A DNA stretch of 64,000 bases from Sporosarcina trichiuri (GTDB taxonomy: Bacteria > Bacillota > Bacilli > Bacillales_A > Planococcaceae): NCBI RefSeq assembly GCF_030406775.1, contig NZ_CP129119.1, forward strand, positions 1,212,001 through 1,276,000. The letters are read 5' to 3'. A model generated the notes under the pieces. That model worked only from the letters and a program-made list of their open reading frames with translations, was not told the origin of the DNA and ran no database searches. Made by a program: the position numbers and the translations under genes. The first letter of the stretch is position 1; every line of letters starts with the position of its first letter. Of this stretch, positions 55,369 to 64,000 are shown in pieces.

Positions 55369-56666
55369 CCCTGCTCGTTCCCCGTCGGATGGATCGTCAG
55401 CACGGTCTGTCCGTTTTCATAGTACAGATCACGGAATGCTTCCTTCATCTGTTCCACAGTCAGCTGTTCCAGAACAGGCACGACATCGAACAGATTCATC
55501 TCATTGAAATTATAATGGGTGAACTGGTTGGCGATATACTCCGGTGAATTGAGCGCCCTCATGAAGAGCCCGATCCGCTTCTTCCGGATCCTGTCCAGCT
55601 GGCCGTCCGTGATTGACCAATTGCTCTTAGCTTCATCCAGGACGCTGAAGATCAGCTTCTCCAGTTCCTCAGGGTGATCCGTATCCGAGCCGACGACCGC
55701 GAAACCGAATCCGTTCTCCAAGTTGAATTCATAGGAGAATGACTCGTCGATCAGCCCCTCGTTATACGCTTTTGTATAAAATTCAGAAGAACGGCCGAAC
55801 AGAATATCGAGCGTCACATCGGATGCGAGCTCGCGGATGAGCATCTCTTTCCCGCTCATAGCCGTATTCCGGCATTTCGTTCCGATCATCAGCTTCGGCT
55901 TCGTGACGTCCATCCGCAGGTCGCTGCGCGTCTCGGCCGCTTCATCCGGCTCATCCGGGAACTGCCGGACGACAGGTTCAGGTGCCTTGAATGATTTCGA
56001 ATGCTGGTCCTCTTTCACGAACTTCAACATTTCTGCAGGGTCGACATTACCCACCGCAAAGAACACCATGTTGGATGGGTGGTAGAACGTTTCATAGCAT
56101 TCATACAGATGGTCGGCTGTGATGTCCTGAATGGTTTCGACGGTTCCCGCGATATCAATGCGGACCGGATGGTTCCTGAACAGATTTTCGATTGTCCCGA
56201 AGTACTGGCGCCAGTCCGGCTGGTCATCATACATCGTGATTTCCTGTGCGATGATGCCTTTTTCCTTCTCGACGGTCTTCTCTGTGAAATACGGCTGCTG
56301 TACGAAATCCAGGAGAGTCTTCGTGTTTTTGTACAGGTTCGATGTAGATGAAAACAAGTAGGAAGTCCGTGTGAATGACGTGAATGCATTTGCGGCTGCC
56401 GCATTTTCACTAAATTCCTGGAAGACATCCCCCTCTTCCTTTTCAAACATCTTGTGTTCCAGGAAGTGCGCAATCCCATCAGGGACCGTTACGTACTCCT
56501 TTCTATCCCGCGGGATGAATGTACGATCGACGGAGCCGTATTTTGTCGTGAATGTCACGTACGTCTTCGAAAACCCTTCTTTCGGAAGAACGTAGACGTT
56601 CAACCCATTCTCAAGCTTTTCGTGATACAGCGTTTCCTGCAGCTGATTGAAATGTATTTCATTCAT
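55365..56666 (-). CDS. ymfH: M16-family zinc peptidase YmfH
   Basis: 433-residue insulinase-type protein with an intact inverted zinc motif: His67, Glu70, His71 (AHFLEHKMF), and a third ligand Glu near 142 (KGIIAQEI). Its partner ymfF lacks the motif, which suggests a heterodimer with one active subunit, as in M16B peptidases. NCBI-style names link the pair to EF-P 5-aminopentanol modification. It overlaps ymfF by 8 bp. Confidence 0.9.
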   Translation of the reverse strand: MNEIHFNQLQETLYHEKLENGLNVYVLPKEGFSKTYVTFTTKYGSVDRTFIPRDRKEYVTVPDGIAHFLEHKMFEKEEGDVFQEFSENAAAANAFTSFTRTSYLFSSTSNLYKNTKTLLDFVQQPYFTEKTVEKEKGIIAQEITMYDDQPDWRQYFGTIENLFRNHPVRIDIAGTVETIQDITADHLYECYETFYHPSNMVFFAVGNVDPAEMLKFVKEDQHSKSFKAPEPVVRQFPDEPDEAAETRSDLRMDVTKPKLMIGTKCRNTAMSGKEMLIRELASDVTLDILFGRSSEFYTKAYNEGLIDESFSYEFNLENGFGFAVVGSDTDHPEELEKLIFSVLDEAKSNWSITDGQLDRIRKKRIGLFMRALNSPEYIANQFTHYNFNEMNLFDVVPVLEQLTVEQMKEAFRDLYYENGQTVLTIHPTGNEQG

Positions 56667-57945
56667 CTTCGAGTGCCTCCCGTCCGGAAAGAAGATACGT
56701 GATCTCTTTCGTAAGCTGTCCCGCCATCTGCTGGACGTCTTCCTTCGTCACCTGTTCCCACTTCGCAATCAGGTGATCAGCGCGGAAGTTTTCGTCCAGC
56801 TGTTTATATTGGTCGTAAATATCGATCTGGCCTTTTGCCGAGTCGAATGCGCTGCGTATACTGTTCGACAGCAGTGCGAGCGTCTGCCTCATTTCCAGAT
56901 CCGAGATCTTCCCTTGTTTCATGGCTTCGATCTGCTCACCGATCAATCTTGCCGTTTTTTCCTCTTCTTCCGCATCGATTCCCGACATGATATACAGCAG
57001 ACCATACTGGGATGAATAGGAGCTGGAGCAGTAGTAGGCCAGACTCTCTTTTTCACGAACATTGACGAACAGCTTGCTGTGCGCAAATCCGCCGAGGACT
57101 CCGTTGGCCATCTGCATTTTCGGATAATCGGGATGGCGGAAGTCGACCGGCGTGCTGTAAGCCATGTTGAGTTTCCCCTGTTTCATGTCCTGTTTCTCGC
57201 GGATATGTTTCGGCGGGGTCTCCCCGGAATGCTCATGACCGGCCGGCTGGACCGTTTGACGGTCTCCCGCCGGGAAGCTGAACAGGTCTTTCACCTGTTC
57301 GATCATCTGCTGCTCATCGATATCGCCGAGCACGTAGATATCGATCGAGTCGTTGTTCAGCATGCTGTCGTATGTCTGTCTGAGAGTTTCTGCCGTCACG
57401 GCCAGTACAGCCTCCTCCGATCCGTTCGCGGAGAGGGATGCCGGTTCGCCCGGGCGGATCAGTTCGAGCATCCGCTTGTTGGCGTAGCGAGTCTTGTCGT
57501 TGTAGACGGAGCGGATCCGATCCGCCACCGATTGTTTCTCACGTTCGACGATCGTTTCACTGAACGCTCCGTCTGTGAGGTTCGGCTCGAACAGGCTCTC
57601 CTTGACCAGAGACAGCAGCTGCTCGAACACCGGGCCATCCGGATTGTTCAGATACTCATCGTTGACACTTTCCGCAAACACCATCAGGCTGTGTTGGTTC
57701 CCCCGCTTGCCCGTGTCCGTGTAGAATACCGCACCATACAGCTCTTCGAGAGCCTGGCGCAGTTTCGTGCGGGTCGGATAATGGGCAGTCGAGTCTTCCA
57801 GGACATTCGCAAGCACCGTACGGGCTCCCGCGTTCTCCTCTGTCAGAGGCGCCGTGAATTTGATGGAGAGACTGATGGTTTTGAACTGAGCAGTCGGGCG
57901 TGTATAAAGAGTGACACCGGGCTGCAGAATAGTTTTGTTGAACAT
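56659..57945 (-). CDS. ymfF: M16-family peptidase-like protein YmfF (no zinc motif)
   Basis: 428-residue M16-like protein. Where the HXXEH motif should be (near residue 45-50) it reads LANVLEDST, so it is probably non-catalytic and pairs with YmfH. The C-terminal half contains the usual M16 features (MAYSTPVDFRHPDYPKMQMANGVLGG). First gene of ymfF-ymfH-ymfI. AGGTGA directly precedes the ATG. Confidence 0.88.
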   Translation of the reverse strand: MFNKTILQPGVTLYTRPTAQFKTISLSIKFTAPLTEENAGARTVLANVLEDSTAHYPTRTKLRQALEELYGAVFYTDTGKRGNQHSLMVFAESVNDEYLNNPDGPVFEQLLSLVKESLFEPNLTDGAFSETIVEREKQSVADRIRSVYNDKTRYANKRMLELIRPGEPASLSANGSEEAVLAVTAETLRQTYDSMLNNDSIDIYVLGDIDEQQMIEQVKDLFSFPAGDRQTVQPAGHEHSGETPPKHIREKQDMKQGKLNMAYSTPVDFRHPDYPKMQMANGVLGGFAHSKLFVNVREKESLAYYCSSSYSSQYGLLYIMSGIDAEEEEKTARLIGEQIEAMKQGKISDLEMRQTLALLSNSIRSAFDSAKGQIDIYDQYKQLDENFRADHLIAKWEQVTKEDVQQMAGQLTKEITYLLSGREALEDE

Positions 57946-58071
57946 TCACCTACACCTCGATTTATCAAAATGGATTCAGTTCGTTCACGTACAAAGCGTA
58001 CAGTAGCAGTATGCTTCTTTCCAACTTCACTATACATTTCCAAAGTGGCGCATTCAAGCGAAGGGACCCAC

Positions 58072-58116
58072 AAAAAAACTGCCCCGCGCCATCCTTTGCA
58101 GGACAGCCGGGACAGT
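58072..58116 (-). terminator. Terminator after nupQ
   Basis: ACTG-CCCCGC and its partner GCCGGG-CAGT form an imperfect stem (58078-58116) followed by seven T on the minus strand, just after the nupQ stop. It closes the nup operon. Confidence 0.75.
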
Positions 58117-58122
58117 CTGATA

Positions 58123-59085
58123 TCAACGGGACCCTTTGACGTACGGATCACCGAGTGCTTTCGGACCATTCGCCCGACCGATGAATCCGGCCAGTGCAAC
58201 GATTGTCAGCACATATGGCAGGATGTACAGCACGAACGATGGGACGTTTTCCATGAACGGCAGCGACGAGGAGTTGATCGCCAGCGCCTGTGCGAAGCCG
58301 AAGAAGATGGCAGCGCCCATTGCTCCGATCGGATGCCATTTTCCGAAGATCATCGCAGCCAGCGCCATGAAGCCCTGGCCGTTGATAGTCGCATGGCCGA
58401 AGTCATTTGTCATCGTCTGGGCATAGACGGCACCGCCCATACCGGCAAGTCCGCCGGAGATGATGACAGCGATGTAACGGATGCGGTTGACCTTGATCCC
58501 CATCGTATCAGCTGCCATCGGATGCTCACCGACAGAACGGAGACGCAGGCCGAATGGCGTTTTGTAGATGATGAACCAGGCGAGAACCGCTATGGAGATT
58601 GCCAAGATCGACGAACCATATACCGACTTGAAGAACATCGGACCAAGTACAGGGATGTCCTTCAAGAAGGGAATGTTGAAGCGGGCGATCTTTTCCTGGA
58701 TGAAATCCGTCTGCCCTTTCCCGTAGATCATCTTCACCGAGAATAGGGCGATCGCGATCCCCAGCAGGTTGATGGCCACCCCTGAGACGACCTGGTCGGC
58801 GCGGAAGGTTATCGAAGCGACCGCATGCATCAGCGAGAAGATCGCCGATACCAGCATGGCTGCAAGAATCGAAACCCACGGTGTCCAGGCGCCGAATGTA
58901 TCGGCGAAGAACAAGTTGAATACGATACCGACGAACGCACCCATGACCATAAGACCTTCCAGCCCGATATTGATGACACCGGAGCGTTCGGAGAACACTC
59001 CGCCAATCGCTGTGAAGATGAGGGGGGCTGCATACGCAATCGACAAAGGTACGATTATATACAATACATTAAGGAGCGTACTCAT
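58123..59085 (-). CDS. nupQ: Nucleoside ABC transporter permease NupQ
   Basis: Membrane subunit of the nupNOPQ guanosine/nucleoside importer (BMP family). 320 residues with about 8-10 helices. Conserved APLIFTAIGGVFSERSGVINIGLEGLM at the N-terminus and GLAGMGGAVYAQ. AAGGAGG precedes the ATG, 1 bp after nupP. Confidence 0.92.
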   Translation of the reverse strand: MSTLLNVLYIIVPLSIAYAAPLIFTAIGGVFSERSGVINIGLEGLMVMGAFVGIVFNLFFADTFGAWTPWVSILAAMLVSAIFSLMHAVASITFRADQVVSGVAINLLGIAIALFSVKMIYGKGQTDFIQEKIARFNIPFLKDIPVLGPMFFKSVYGSSILAISIAVLAWFIIYKTPFGLRLRSVGEHPMAADTMGIKVNRIRYIAVIISGGLAGMGGAVYAQTMTNDFGHATINGQGFMALAAMIFGKWHPIGAMGAAIFFGFAQALAINSSSLPFMENVPSFVLYILPYVLTIVALAGFIGRANGPKALGDPYVKGSR

Positions 59086-59086
59086 C

Positions 59087-60133
59087 TCACTTCGCCTCCT
59101 TTTTCTTGCTCAGTCGCAGCAAGCCGACCCGGATGATATAGCCTGATGCTACAAAGAATATGATTAACGCAATGACAATCGAAACGATTTCAATCGGGAT
59201 ATTGGCGGCATTCGGCATGTTGTTCGCACCGTATTTGAGGGAACCGAACAAGCTGGCACCGAATATTACGCCAAGCGGTGTATTGGCACCAAGGAGCGCA
59301 ACGGCGATCCCATCGAATCCGATTCCGGTGAAACCGGCACGGGACGAAATATTTCCGAACGTTCCGAGTGCTTCCATAGCGCCGCCAAGTCCGGCGAACG
59401 CCCCTGAAATGACCATTGCCAGGATGATGTTCTTCTTCACGTTCATACCGGCATACTGTGCAGCGTTCTCATTGAACCCTACGGACTTGAGCTCATAACC
59501 GAGCTTCATGCGCTCGAGGATGAACCACATGATGAACACCATGAACAGTGCAACGAAAATACCATAGTGGAGTGTCGAGAAATCCGTCAGCTCCGATAGG
59601 AAATCCGATCGCAGTGATGCCGTATCCTGGATTTTATCCAGCTTGAAGCCGCCGCCTGAAATCGTCTTGATGAGCGCATTGACGATATGAAGGGCAATGT
59701 AGTTCATCATGATCGTGACGATAACTTCGTGGACTTTGAGTGTCGCTTTCAGAAGTCCCGGGATGAGTCCCCAGATTGCACCGGCAGCAGCTGCTGCCAG
59801 GAGTGCAAGCGGCAAGTGGATGACTTTCGGCAGTTCGAACGCCATTCCGACGTAGGCAGCCGCGAACCAGCCGACGATGAGCTGTCCTTCCACACCGATA
59901 TTGAACAGGCCGGTGCGGAATGCAAATGCGACAGCAAGTCCCGCAAGTATGTACGGGCTGATCTGGCGGATCGTTTCACCGATCGCATAGGAATCTCCGA
60001 AAATGCCGTTCCATAACGCAGCATAGCCTGCCACGGGATCATATCCGCTGACCAGCATGACAACAGCTCCTACAAGCAATCCGAGGATGATCGAGATTAC
60101 CGGAACGAGCAGATTGATAATACGATTAGACAT
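59087..60133 (-). CDS. nupP: Nucleoside ABC transporter permease NupP
   Basis: Second permease subunit, about 9 helices, with GLAVAFAFRTGLFNIGVEGQL and FAGLGGAMEALG. I use the ATG at 60133, which has AAGGTGA 8 bases upstream (348 residues). A GTG four codons earlier has no ribosome site. Its start lies within the end of nupO. Confidence 0.92.
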   Translation of the reverse strand: MSNRIINLLVPVISIILGLLVGAVVMLVSGYDPVAGYAALWNGIFGDSYAIGETIRQISPYILAGLAVAFAFRTGLFNIGVEGQLIVGWFAAAYVGMAFELPKVIHLPLALLAAAAAGAIWGLIPGLLKATLKVHEVIVTIMMNYIALHIVNALIKTISGGGFKLDKIQDTASLRSDFLSELTDFSTLHYGIFVALFMVFIMWFILERMKLGYELKSVGFNENAAQYAGMNVKKNIILAMVISGAFAGLGGAMEALGTFGNISSRAGFTGIGFDGIAVALLGANTPLGVIFGASLFGSLKYGANNMPNAANIPIEIVSIVIALIIFFVASGYIIRVGLLRLSKKKEAK

Positions 60134-61694
60134 GCTTGTCGTCACCTTCTTTCAAAACAGGGCTTTCCTTACTTTCAGCAATTTCTTTTTTGTCATGACC
60201 GGCCATGAACAGTCCAAGTTCCTGCTCTGTTGTTTCTGCCGGTGTTACCGTATCGACGATGGCTCCGTCGTAGATGACCGCAATCTTATCGGACACATTC
60301 ATGACTTCATCCAGCTCGAAGGAGATGAGCAGGACAGCCTTCCCCTGGTCCCGCTGCTCGATGAGACGTCTGTGGATGAATTCGATAGCTCCGACATCCA
60401 GTCCGCGCGTCGGCAGAGCGGCAATCAGGAAATCAGGATTGCGTTCGACTTCCCGCCCGATGATCAGCTTCTGCTGGTTACCGCCGGACAGGGCTCTGGC
60501 CAGTTCGTGCTCCCCCTGTGTCCGGACATCATAGTCCGCGATGATCTTATTGGCATGGTCGGCGACAGCTTTGTAGTTCATGAGACCGTTCGACGAAAAC
60601 GGTTTCTGGTAATACGACTGCAGGGCGGCGTTATACCCGACACTGAAGTCGAGGACGAGACCGTGTTTGTGGCGGTCTTGCGGAATATGGCCGAGACCTG
60701 TCTCTGTAATCGTCCGCGGTTTGCGGTTTGTAATATCCTTGCCGCCGAGGATGATCTTCCCGGATTTAACTTTGCGCAGACCGGTGATCGCCTCGATCAG
60801 CTCAGACTGACCGTTGCCGTCGATACCTGCCAGCCCGACAATTTCGCCTCTCCGGACAGAAAGATTCAGGTTTTTGACTTTGTTGACATTGCGGTAGTCC
60901 GCCACTATCAGGTCCTGTATCGACAGGATTTCTTCGGTCGGCACTGCCGGTTTCTTTTCCGTCTTGAACGTCACCTGGCGTCCGACCATCAGGGTTGCAA
61001 GTTCTTCCGGATTGGTCTCTTCGGTGATCACCGTTCCAATCCCTTCGCCCTTCCGGATGACTGTCACCCGGTCGGACACCGACATGATCTCCTGCAGTTT
61101 GTGTGTGATGAGTATGATGGATTTCCCTTCTTCGATCAGCTTATGCATGATGCGGATCAGCTCATCGATTTCCTGTGGTGTCAGGGAAGCTGTCGGCTCA
61201 TCGAATATCAGGATTTCCGCACCGCGATAAAGCGTTTTCAGAATTTCCACACGCTGCTGCATTCCGACGGAAATATCCTCGATTTTAGCGGACGGATCGA
61301 CATTCAATCCGTAAAGCTTCGAAATCTCGGCAACTTTCTTGGCGGAGTCTTTGATGTTGATCCTCCCGCCTTTGGTCGGTTCGCTGCCCAGGATGATGTT
61401 TTCTGTTACTGTCAGATTTTCAACGAGCATGAAGTGCTGGTGGACCATGCCGATCCCGAGATCGTTGGCAACATTCGGATCCGTGATATTGACTGCTTTG
61501 CCATTCACTTTGATCTGTCCGCCATCCGGCTGGTACAGGCCGAACAGGACGTTCATCAGAGTGGATTTACCCGCACCGTTTTCGCCGAGCAACGCATGGA
61601 TTTCTCCCTTTTCCAGCTGAAGGGTAATATTTTTGTTCGCATAGAAATTGCCGAATTTCTTATCAATATTCAGCATCTCGATGACGTATTCCAC
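60126..61694 (-). CDS. nupO: Nucleoside ABC transporter ATP-binding protein NupO
   Basis: Fused double ATPase, 522 residues. First domain Walker A GENGAGKST (near 39-47), signature ISVGMQQRVEIL, Walker B ILIFDEPTAS. The second domain has a degenerate Walker A (GIDGNGQSEL) and signature ALSGGNQQKLIIGRE, as in sugar/nucleoside ABC ATPases. The start is a GTG at 61694. Preceded by two hairpins that separate it from nupN. Confidence 0.94.
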   Translation of the reverse strand: MEYVIEMLNIDKKFGNFYANKNITLQLEKGEIHALLGENGAGKSTLMNVLFGLYQPDGGQIKVNGKAVNITDPNVANDLGIGMVHQHFMLVENLTVTENIILGSEPTKGGRINIKDSAKKVAEISKLYGLNVDPSAKIEDISVGMQQRVEILKTLYRGAEILIFDEPTASLTPQEIDELIRIMHKLIEEGKSIILITHKLQEIMSVSDRVTVIRKGEGIGTVITEETNPEELATLMVGRQVTFKTEKKPAVPTEEILSIQDLIVADYRNVNKVKNLNLSVRRGEIVGLAGIDGNGQSELIEAITGLRKVKSGKIILGGKDITNRKPRTITETGLGHIPQDRHKHGLVLDFSVGYNAALQSYYQKPFSSNGLMNYKAVADHANKIIADYDVRTQGEHELARALSGGNQQKLIIGREVERNPDFLIAALPTRGLDVGAIEFIHRRLIEQRDQGKAVLLISFELDEVMNVSDKIAVIYDGAIVDTVTPAETTEQELGLFMAGHDKKEIAESKESPVLKEGDDKHV

Positions 61695-61744
61695 AGTTCT
61701 CACTTCCTTGCGTATAGTTTCTGCCTCATTAAAATTGACACAAT

Positions 61745-61841
61745 AAAAGATTTTGGAACAAAATCTTTTAGTCTGGCAACTTACCGGGCTCCGACCCACC
61801 AATTATGTATACAAAAGAACGAAGGCCGGATTGCACCGGCC
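61745..61841 (-). repeat. Two intercistronic hairpins between nupN and nupO
   Basis: AAAAGATTTTG / CAAAATCTTTT (61745-61755, 61759-61769) is a perfect 11-bp AT-rich stem. GGCCGG / CCGGCC (61824-61829, 61836-61841) is a GC-rich stem followed on the minus strand by TTCGTTCTTTTG. Partial termination or 3' protection here would make more binding protein than ATPase. Confidence 0.7.
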
Positions 61842-61868
61842 CCCATCATTCAAATCCATGAGCTTTTC

Positions 61869-62942
61869 TTACTTTTCACCTGGTACTTCAATTTCGCCGT
61901 CAGCGATTTTCTTGCTGTATTCGTCGATTTTTGCAAGAACGTCTTCCGGAATCGCACCGCGGGAGTCAGCAAGTGCCACCCCTTCGTCATGGAGACCGTA
62001 GACTTTTGTTTCGCCGCCAGGGAACTTGTCTTCTTTCGCCAATTCAGCGACGTCGTTAACCGCATTGTCCACACGCTTCAGCATGGAAGTGAGTGTTACG
62101 TTGTCATCGCCGACCTGTCCTTCGTCGTACTGGTCGGAGTCGACACCGATGACCCATACATAAGCGTCTTTGTCAGCTGACTTGCGTTCTTTCGCTTCAC
62201 TGAACACACCGTTTCCTGATCCGCCGGCAGCGTGGAAGATGATATCCACACCTTCGGAATACATACGGTTCGCTGCTGCTTTACCAAGTTCCGCCTTATC
62301 GAACGCGCCAGTGTACTGGACATCCACTTTAAGATCTGGCTTCACTGCTTTGACGCCTTCAAGGAAACCGACTTCGAAACGCTCGATGACCGGGATTTCC
62401 ATACCGCCGACAAAACCGATTTTGTCCGATTTCGTCATGAGAGCAGCTGCAACTCCAGCGAGGTAGGCACCTTCCTGCTCCTTGAAGAGGATGCTTGCAA
62501 CGTTCGGCTGGTCCACTACGCCGTCAATGATTGCAAACTCAGTGTCCTTCTGCTGAGTTGCGATCGAGTCGATAGCATCTTCCATCAGGAAACCTACTCC
62601 GAATACAAGATTGAAGTCGCGTCGTGCAAGCGCATTCAAGTTTGTTGTGTAGTCTGCGTCACTTTGTGATTGCAGGTAATCGAAGCCGCCGTCGCCTTTC
62701 TTAAGATCATTCGATTCACCGAATTCCTGAATCCCTTTCCAAGCGGATTGGTTGAACGACTTATCGTCGATACCGCCGACATCTGTAACCATAGCCACAG
62801 AGAATTCAGAAGACTTGTCTCCGCCAGAAGCTGAGCCTTTGTCATTCCCCTTGCTGTCATCCTTGTCTGAACCACAAGCTCCCAACACTGTGCCTGCAGC
62901 AAGTACGAGGGACAGGGCAAGACCGAATCTGCGTTTACTCAT
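61869..62942 (-). CDS. nupN: BMP-family nucleoside-binding lipoprotein NupN
   Basis: Substrate-binding lipoprotein of the nup importer. Signal peptide with lipobox LGAC (Cys22), then a Ser/Gly/Asp/Lys linker and the Bmp fold (about 45-355): [31 protein letters not shown] and [14 protein letters not shown]. 357 residues. First gene of nupNOPQ, downstream of nupR in the same direction. Confidence 0.93.
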   Translation of the reverse strand: MSKRRFGLALSLVLAAGTVLGACGSDKDDSKGNDKGSASGGDKSSEFSVAMVTDVGGIDDKSFNQSAWKGIQEFGESNDLKKGDGGFDYLQSQSDADYTTNLNALARRDFNLVFGVGFLMEDAIDSIATQQKDTEFAIIDGVVDQPNVASILFKEQEGAYLAGVAAALMTKSDKIGFVGGMEIPVIERFEVGFLEGVKAVKPDLKVDVQYTGAFDKAELGKAAANRMYSEGVDIIFHAAGGSGNGVFSEAKERKSADKDAYVWVIGVDSDQYDEGQVGDDNVTLTSMLKRVDNAVNDVAELAKEDKFPGGETKVYGLHDEGVALADSRGAIPEDVLAKIDEYSKKIADGEIEVPGEK

Positions 62943-62994
62943 GTTTGTGTGACCTCCCTATTTATATGTTGGTATGATGAGGGCGGAATCCGCC

Positions 62995-63720
62995 TTATAC
63001 CCGTTTCCGGACTACATGGAAGCTGAATTTATCAGCACGGAAGTAATTCTTCGAAAGAAGCACCATTTCACCAGTGTCTGTGTAGTGCTTCTGCAACAGG
63101 ACGAGAAGAGGTACATCGACCCCGCACCGCAGGATGGATGATGCTTCCTGATCATATCCCACTGGTTCAATATGTGCAATAGCCTGTGCGATATGGATCT
63201 TACCATCTTGTTCAAGCGCGTCGAAAAGCGAATTTTTCATCAATTCAGAGGAAGTATTCCGTAAACTGCCGGATTTAACCTGATCGATACAATAGACGAC
63301 CGGTTCCCCGTCCGCTGTGCGGACCCTCTTAATTGTAACAATGGAATCCTCCGCAGCGCAACCGAACTTTTCAATGCTGTCATCCGCAGCCGGTGCTTCC
63401 GTCACTTCCATGAAAATCGTGCCGGGTTCCATGCCTGCATTGCGGATCATCGTTGACACACTGGATAATTCCTCGATCCCTGATGAGAAGACTGGACTTG
63501 GTTTCAGGAATGTACCGACACCATGCTTGCGGACAATCACTTTCTCTTCTTCCAAGACACGCAGTGCTTCACGCAGCGTCGCGCGGCTGACACCAAGTGT
63601 CCTGGCGAGCTCGAATTCAGAAGGGAACTTCTCATTTTCCTTGAAAACGCCGGCTTCGATGTTCTGCTTGATGTGCTCAATGACTTGGACATACAGATGC
63701 CGCTGGTCTGCCTTGATCAC
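62995..63720 (-). CDS. nupR: GntR/HutC-family transcriptional regulator NupR (YmfC)
   Basis: 241 residues. N-terminal winged helix (about 8-75, EKFPSEFELARTLGVSRATLREALRVL) and C-terminal UTRA ligand domain (about 90-235). In Bacillus the spoIIIE-adjacent GntR protein YmfC represses nupNOPQ, and here it sits directly upstream of that operon. GTG start with GGAGGG upstream. Its leader has a strong palindrome that may be its operator. Confidence 0.85.
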   Translation of the reverse strand: MIKADQRHLYVQVIEHIKQNIEAGVFKENEKFPSEFELARTLGVSRATLREALRVLEEEKVIVRKHGVGTFLKPSPVFSSGIEELSSVSTMIRNAGMEPGTIFMEVTEAPAADDSIEKFGCAAEDSIVTIKRVRTADGEPVVYCIDQVKSGSLRNTSSELMKNSLFDALEQDGKIHIAQAIAHIEPVGYDQEASSILRCGVDVPLLVLLQKHYTDTGEMVLLSKNYFRADKFSFHVVRKRV

Positions 63721-63740
63721 AAATCCATCTCCCTCCGGTT

Positions 63741-63792
63741 GAGGTCAGACCTCTGATGTTATACGTCGTTCCATTCAACCATACTATAACAT
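63741..63792 (-). promoter_or_regulatory. nupR leader palindromes (candidate operator)
   Basis: GAGGTC-A-GACCTC (63741-63753) is a perfect 6-1-6 palindrome, in the style of HutC-type operators. A second inverted pair ATGTTATA...TATAACAT (63756-63763, 63785-63792) frames the likely start region. Minus-strand TATAGT (63783-63788) is a possible -10. I saw no copy of the GAGGTC palindrome before nupN. Confidence 0.5.
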
Positions 63793-63879
63793 TACCGGGG
63801 GAGAAAATAAACAATGCATTTTAAAAAAACTTGTAAGAGAGTGACTTTCTGTTCATCTTCCGACAATCTTTCAACAGGA

Positions 63880-64000
63880 TTACTCCGCCGCATCCCTGTC
63901 CGCCAGGACCTGCCGCGGTTTGCTGCCTTCCGGCGGCCCGACGACGCCCCTCATCTCCATCTGATCGACAATACGGGCGGCACGGGAATAGCCGATACGG
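63880..64000 (-). CDS. spoIIIE: DNA translocase SpoIIIE/FtsK, C-terminal end (partial)
   Basis: The last 39 residues before a TAA stop match the gamma (winged-helix, SRS/KOPS-reading) domain of SpoIIIE/Fts[21 protein letters not shown] followed by [12 protein letters not shown]. The rest of the gene lies beyond the right edge. Neighbouring nupR/ymfC agrees with the Bacillus order. Confidence 0.9.
   Translation of the reverse strand, partial: RIGYSRAARIVDQMEMRGVVGPPEGSKPRQVLADRDAAE

Noticed and set aside
57079-58746. A 555-codon plus-strand frame opposite ymfF and nupQ
   Set aside because: Shadow of the minus-strand genes; it even crosses the nupQ terminator.
60057-62180. A 707-codon open frame on the plus strand opposite nupO and nupN
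   Set aside because: It is the complement of two well-supported genes, has no family motifs, and such long antisense frames are expected from GC-rich third positions.

Overview
This 64 kb window is a chromosomal core segment from a spore-forming member of the Bacillota (Bacillales). Gene order matches Bacillus subtilis in several long blocks, but third codon positions are clearly GC-rich and some blocks are shortened. Together this suggests Planococcaceae (Sporosarcina/Bhargavaea-like); this is an inference from synteny and composition, not from a marker gene. No rRNA, tRNA, insertion sequence, prophage or CRISPR array was seen. Both edges cut genes: resE on the left and spoIIIE/ftsK on the right.

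Left block (1-20 kb, mostly minus strand). The redox two-component system ResE-ResD and cytochrome c biogenesis genes resCBA are followed by rluB, a sporulation-type D,D-carboxypeptidase (dacB), the segregation proteins scpB-scpA, a divergent DUF309 gene, ribT, lysA with a coupled 35-residue membrane peptide, spoVAF, the spoIIA operon (spoIIAA-spoIIAB-sigF), pdp, deoB, xerD, fur, a SpoIIM-like gene, nudF and yqkF. Against B. subtilis, spmA-spmB-ypuI, spoVAA-spoVAE, dacF and punA are absent from their usual places.

Middle (20-31 kb, mixed). pbuX-xpt is controlled by a guanine-class purine riboswitch with a readable terminator/antiterminator pair. Then come a DadA/ThiO-like oxidoreductase, ilvE, a YhcN/YlaJ-type spore lipoprotein, menC, a DUF3886 protein, a thiolase divergent from HMG-CoA lyase, and an alpha/beta hydrolase that ends at a perfect 20-bp hairpin.

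SOS/replication block (31-38 kb). yneF, sirA (with a Spo0A-box-like site), tkt, ynzC, yneB and yneA stand back to back with lexA, with LexA boxes in the divergent control region. Between lexA and a YnbB-like gene lies a roughly 465-bp gene-free stretch. It holds a 20-bp-period tandem repeat in two blocks around a GC-rich palindromic insert, and is the least explained sequence in the window.

Right block (38-64 kb, minus strand). hfq-miaA-hydrolase-mutL-mutS-cotE-ricA-spoVS-ymdB-rny-recA-cinA-pgsA-rodZ-ymfK-ymfI-ymfH-ymfF follows B. subtilis order without tdh, kbl and miaB. The nucleoside ABC transporter nupNOPQ comes next with its GntR-type regulator nupR, then the end of spoIIIE. The recA LexA box sits inside the inverted repeat that also looks like the cinA terminator, so SOS and recombination/repair control is well represented (lexA, yneA, recA, mutS, mutL).
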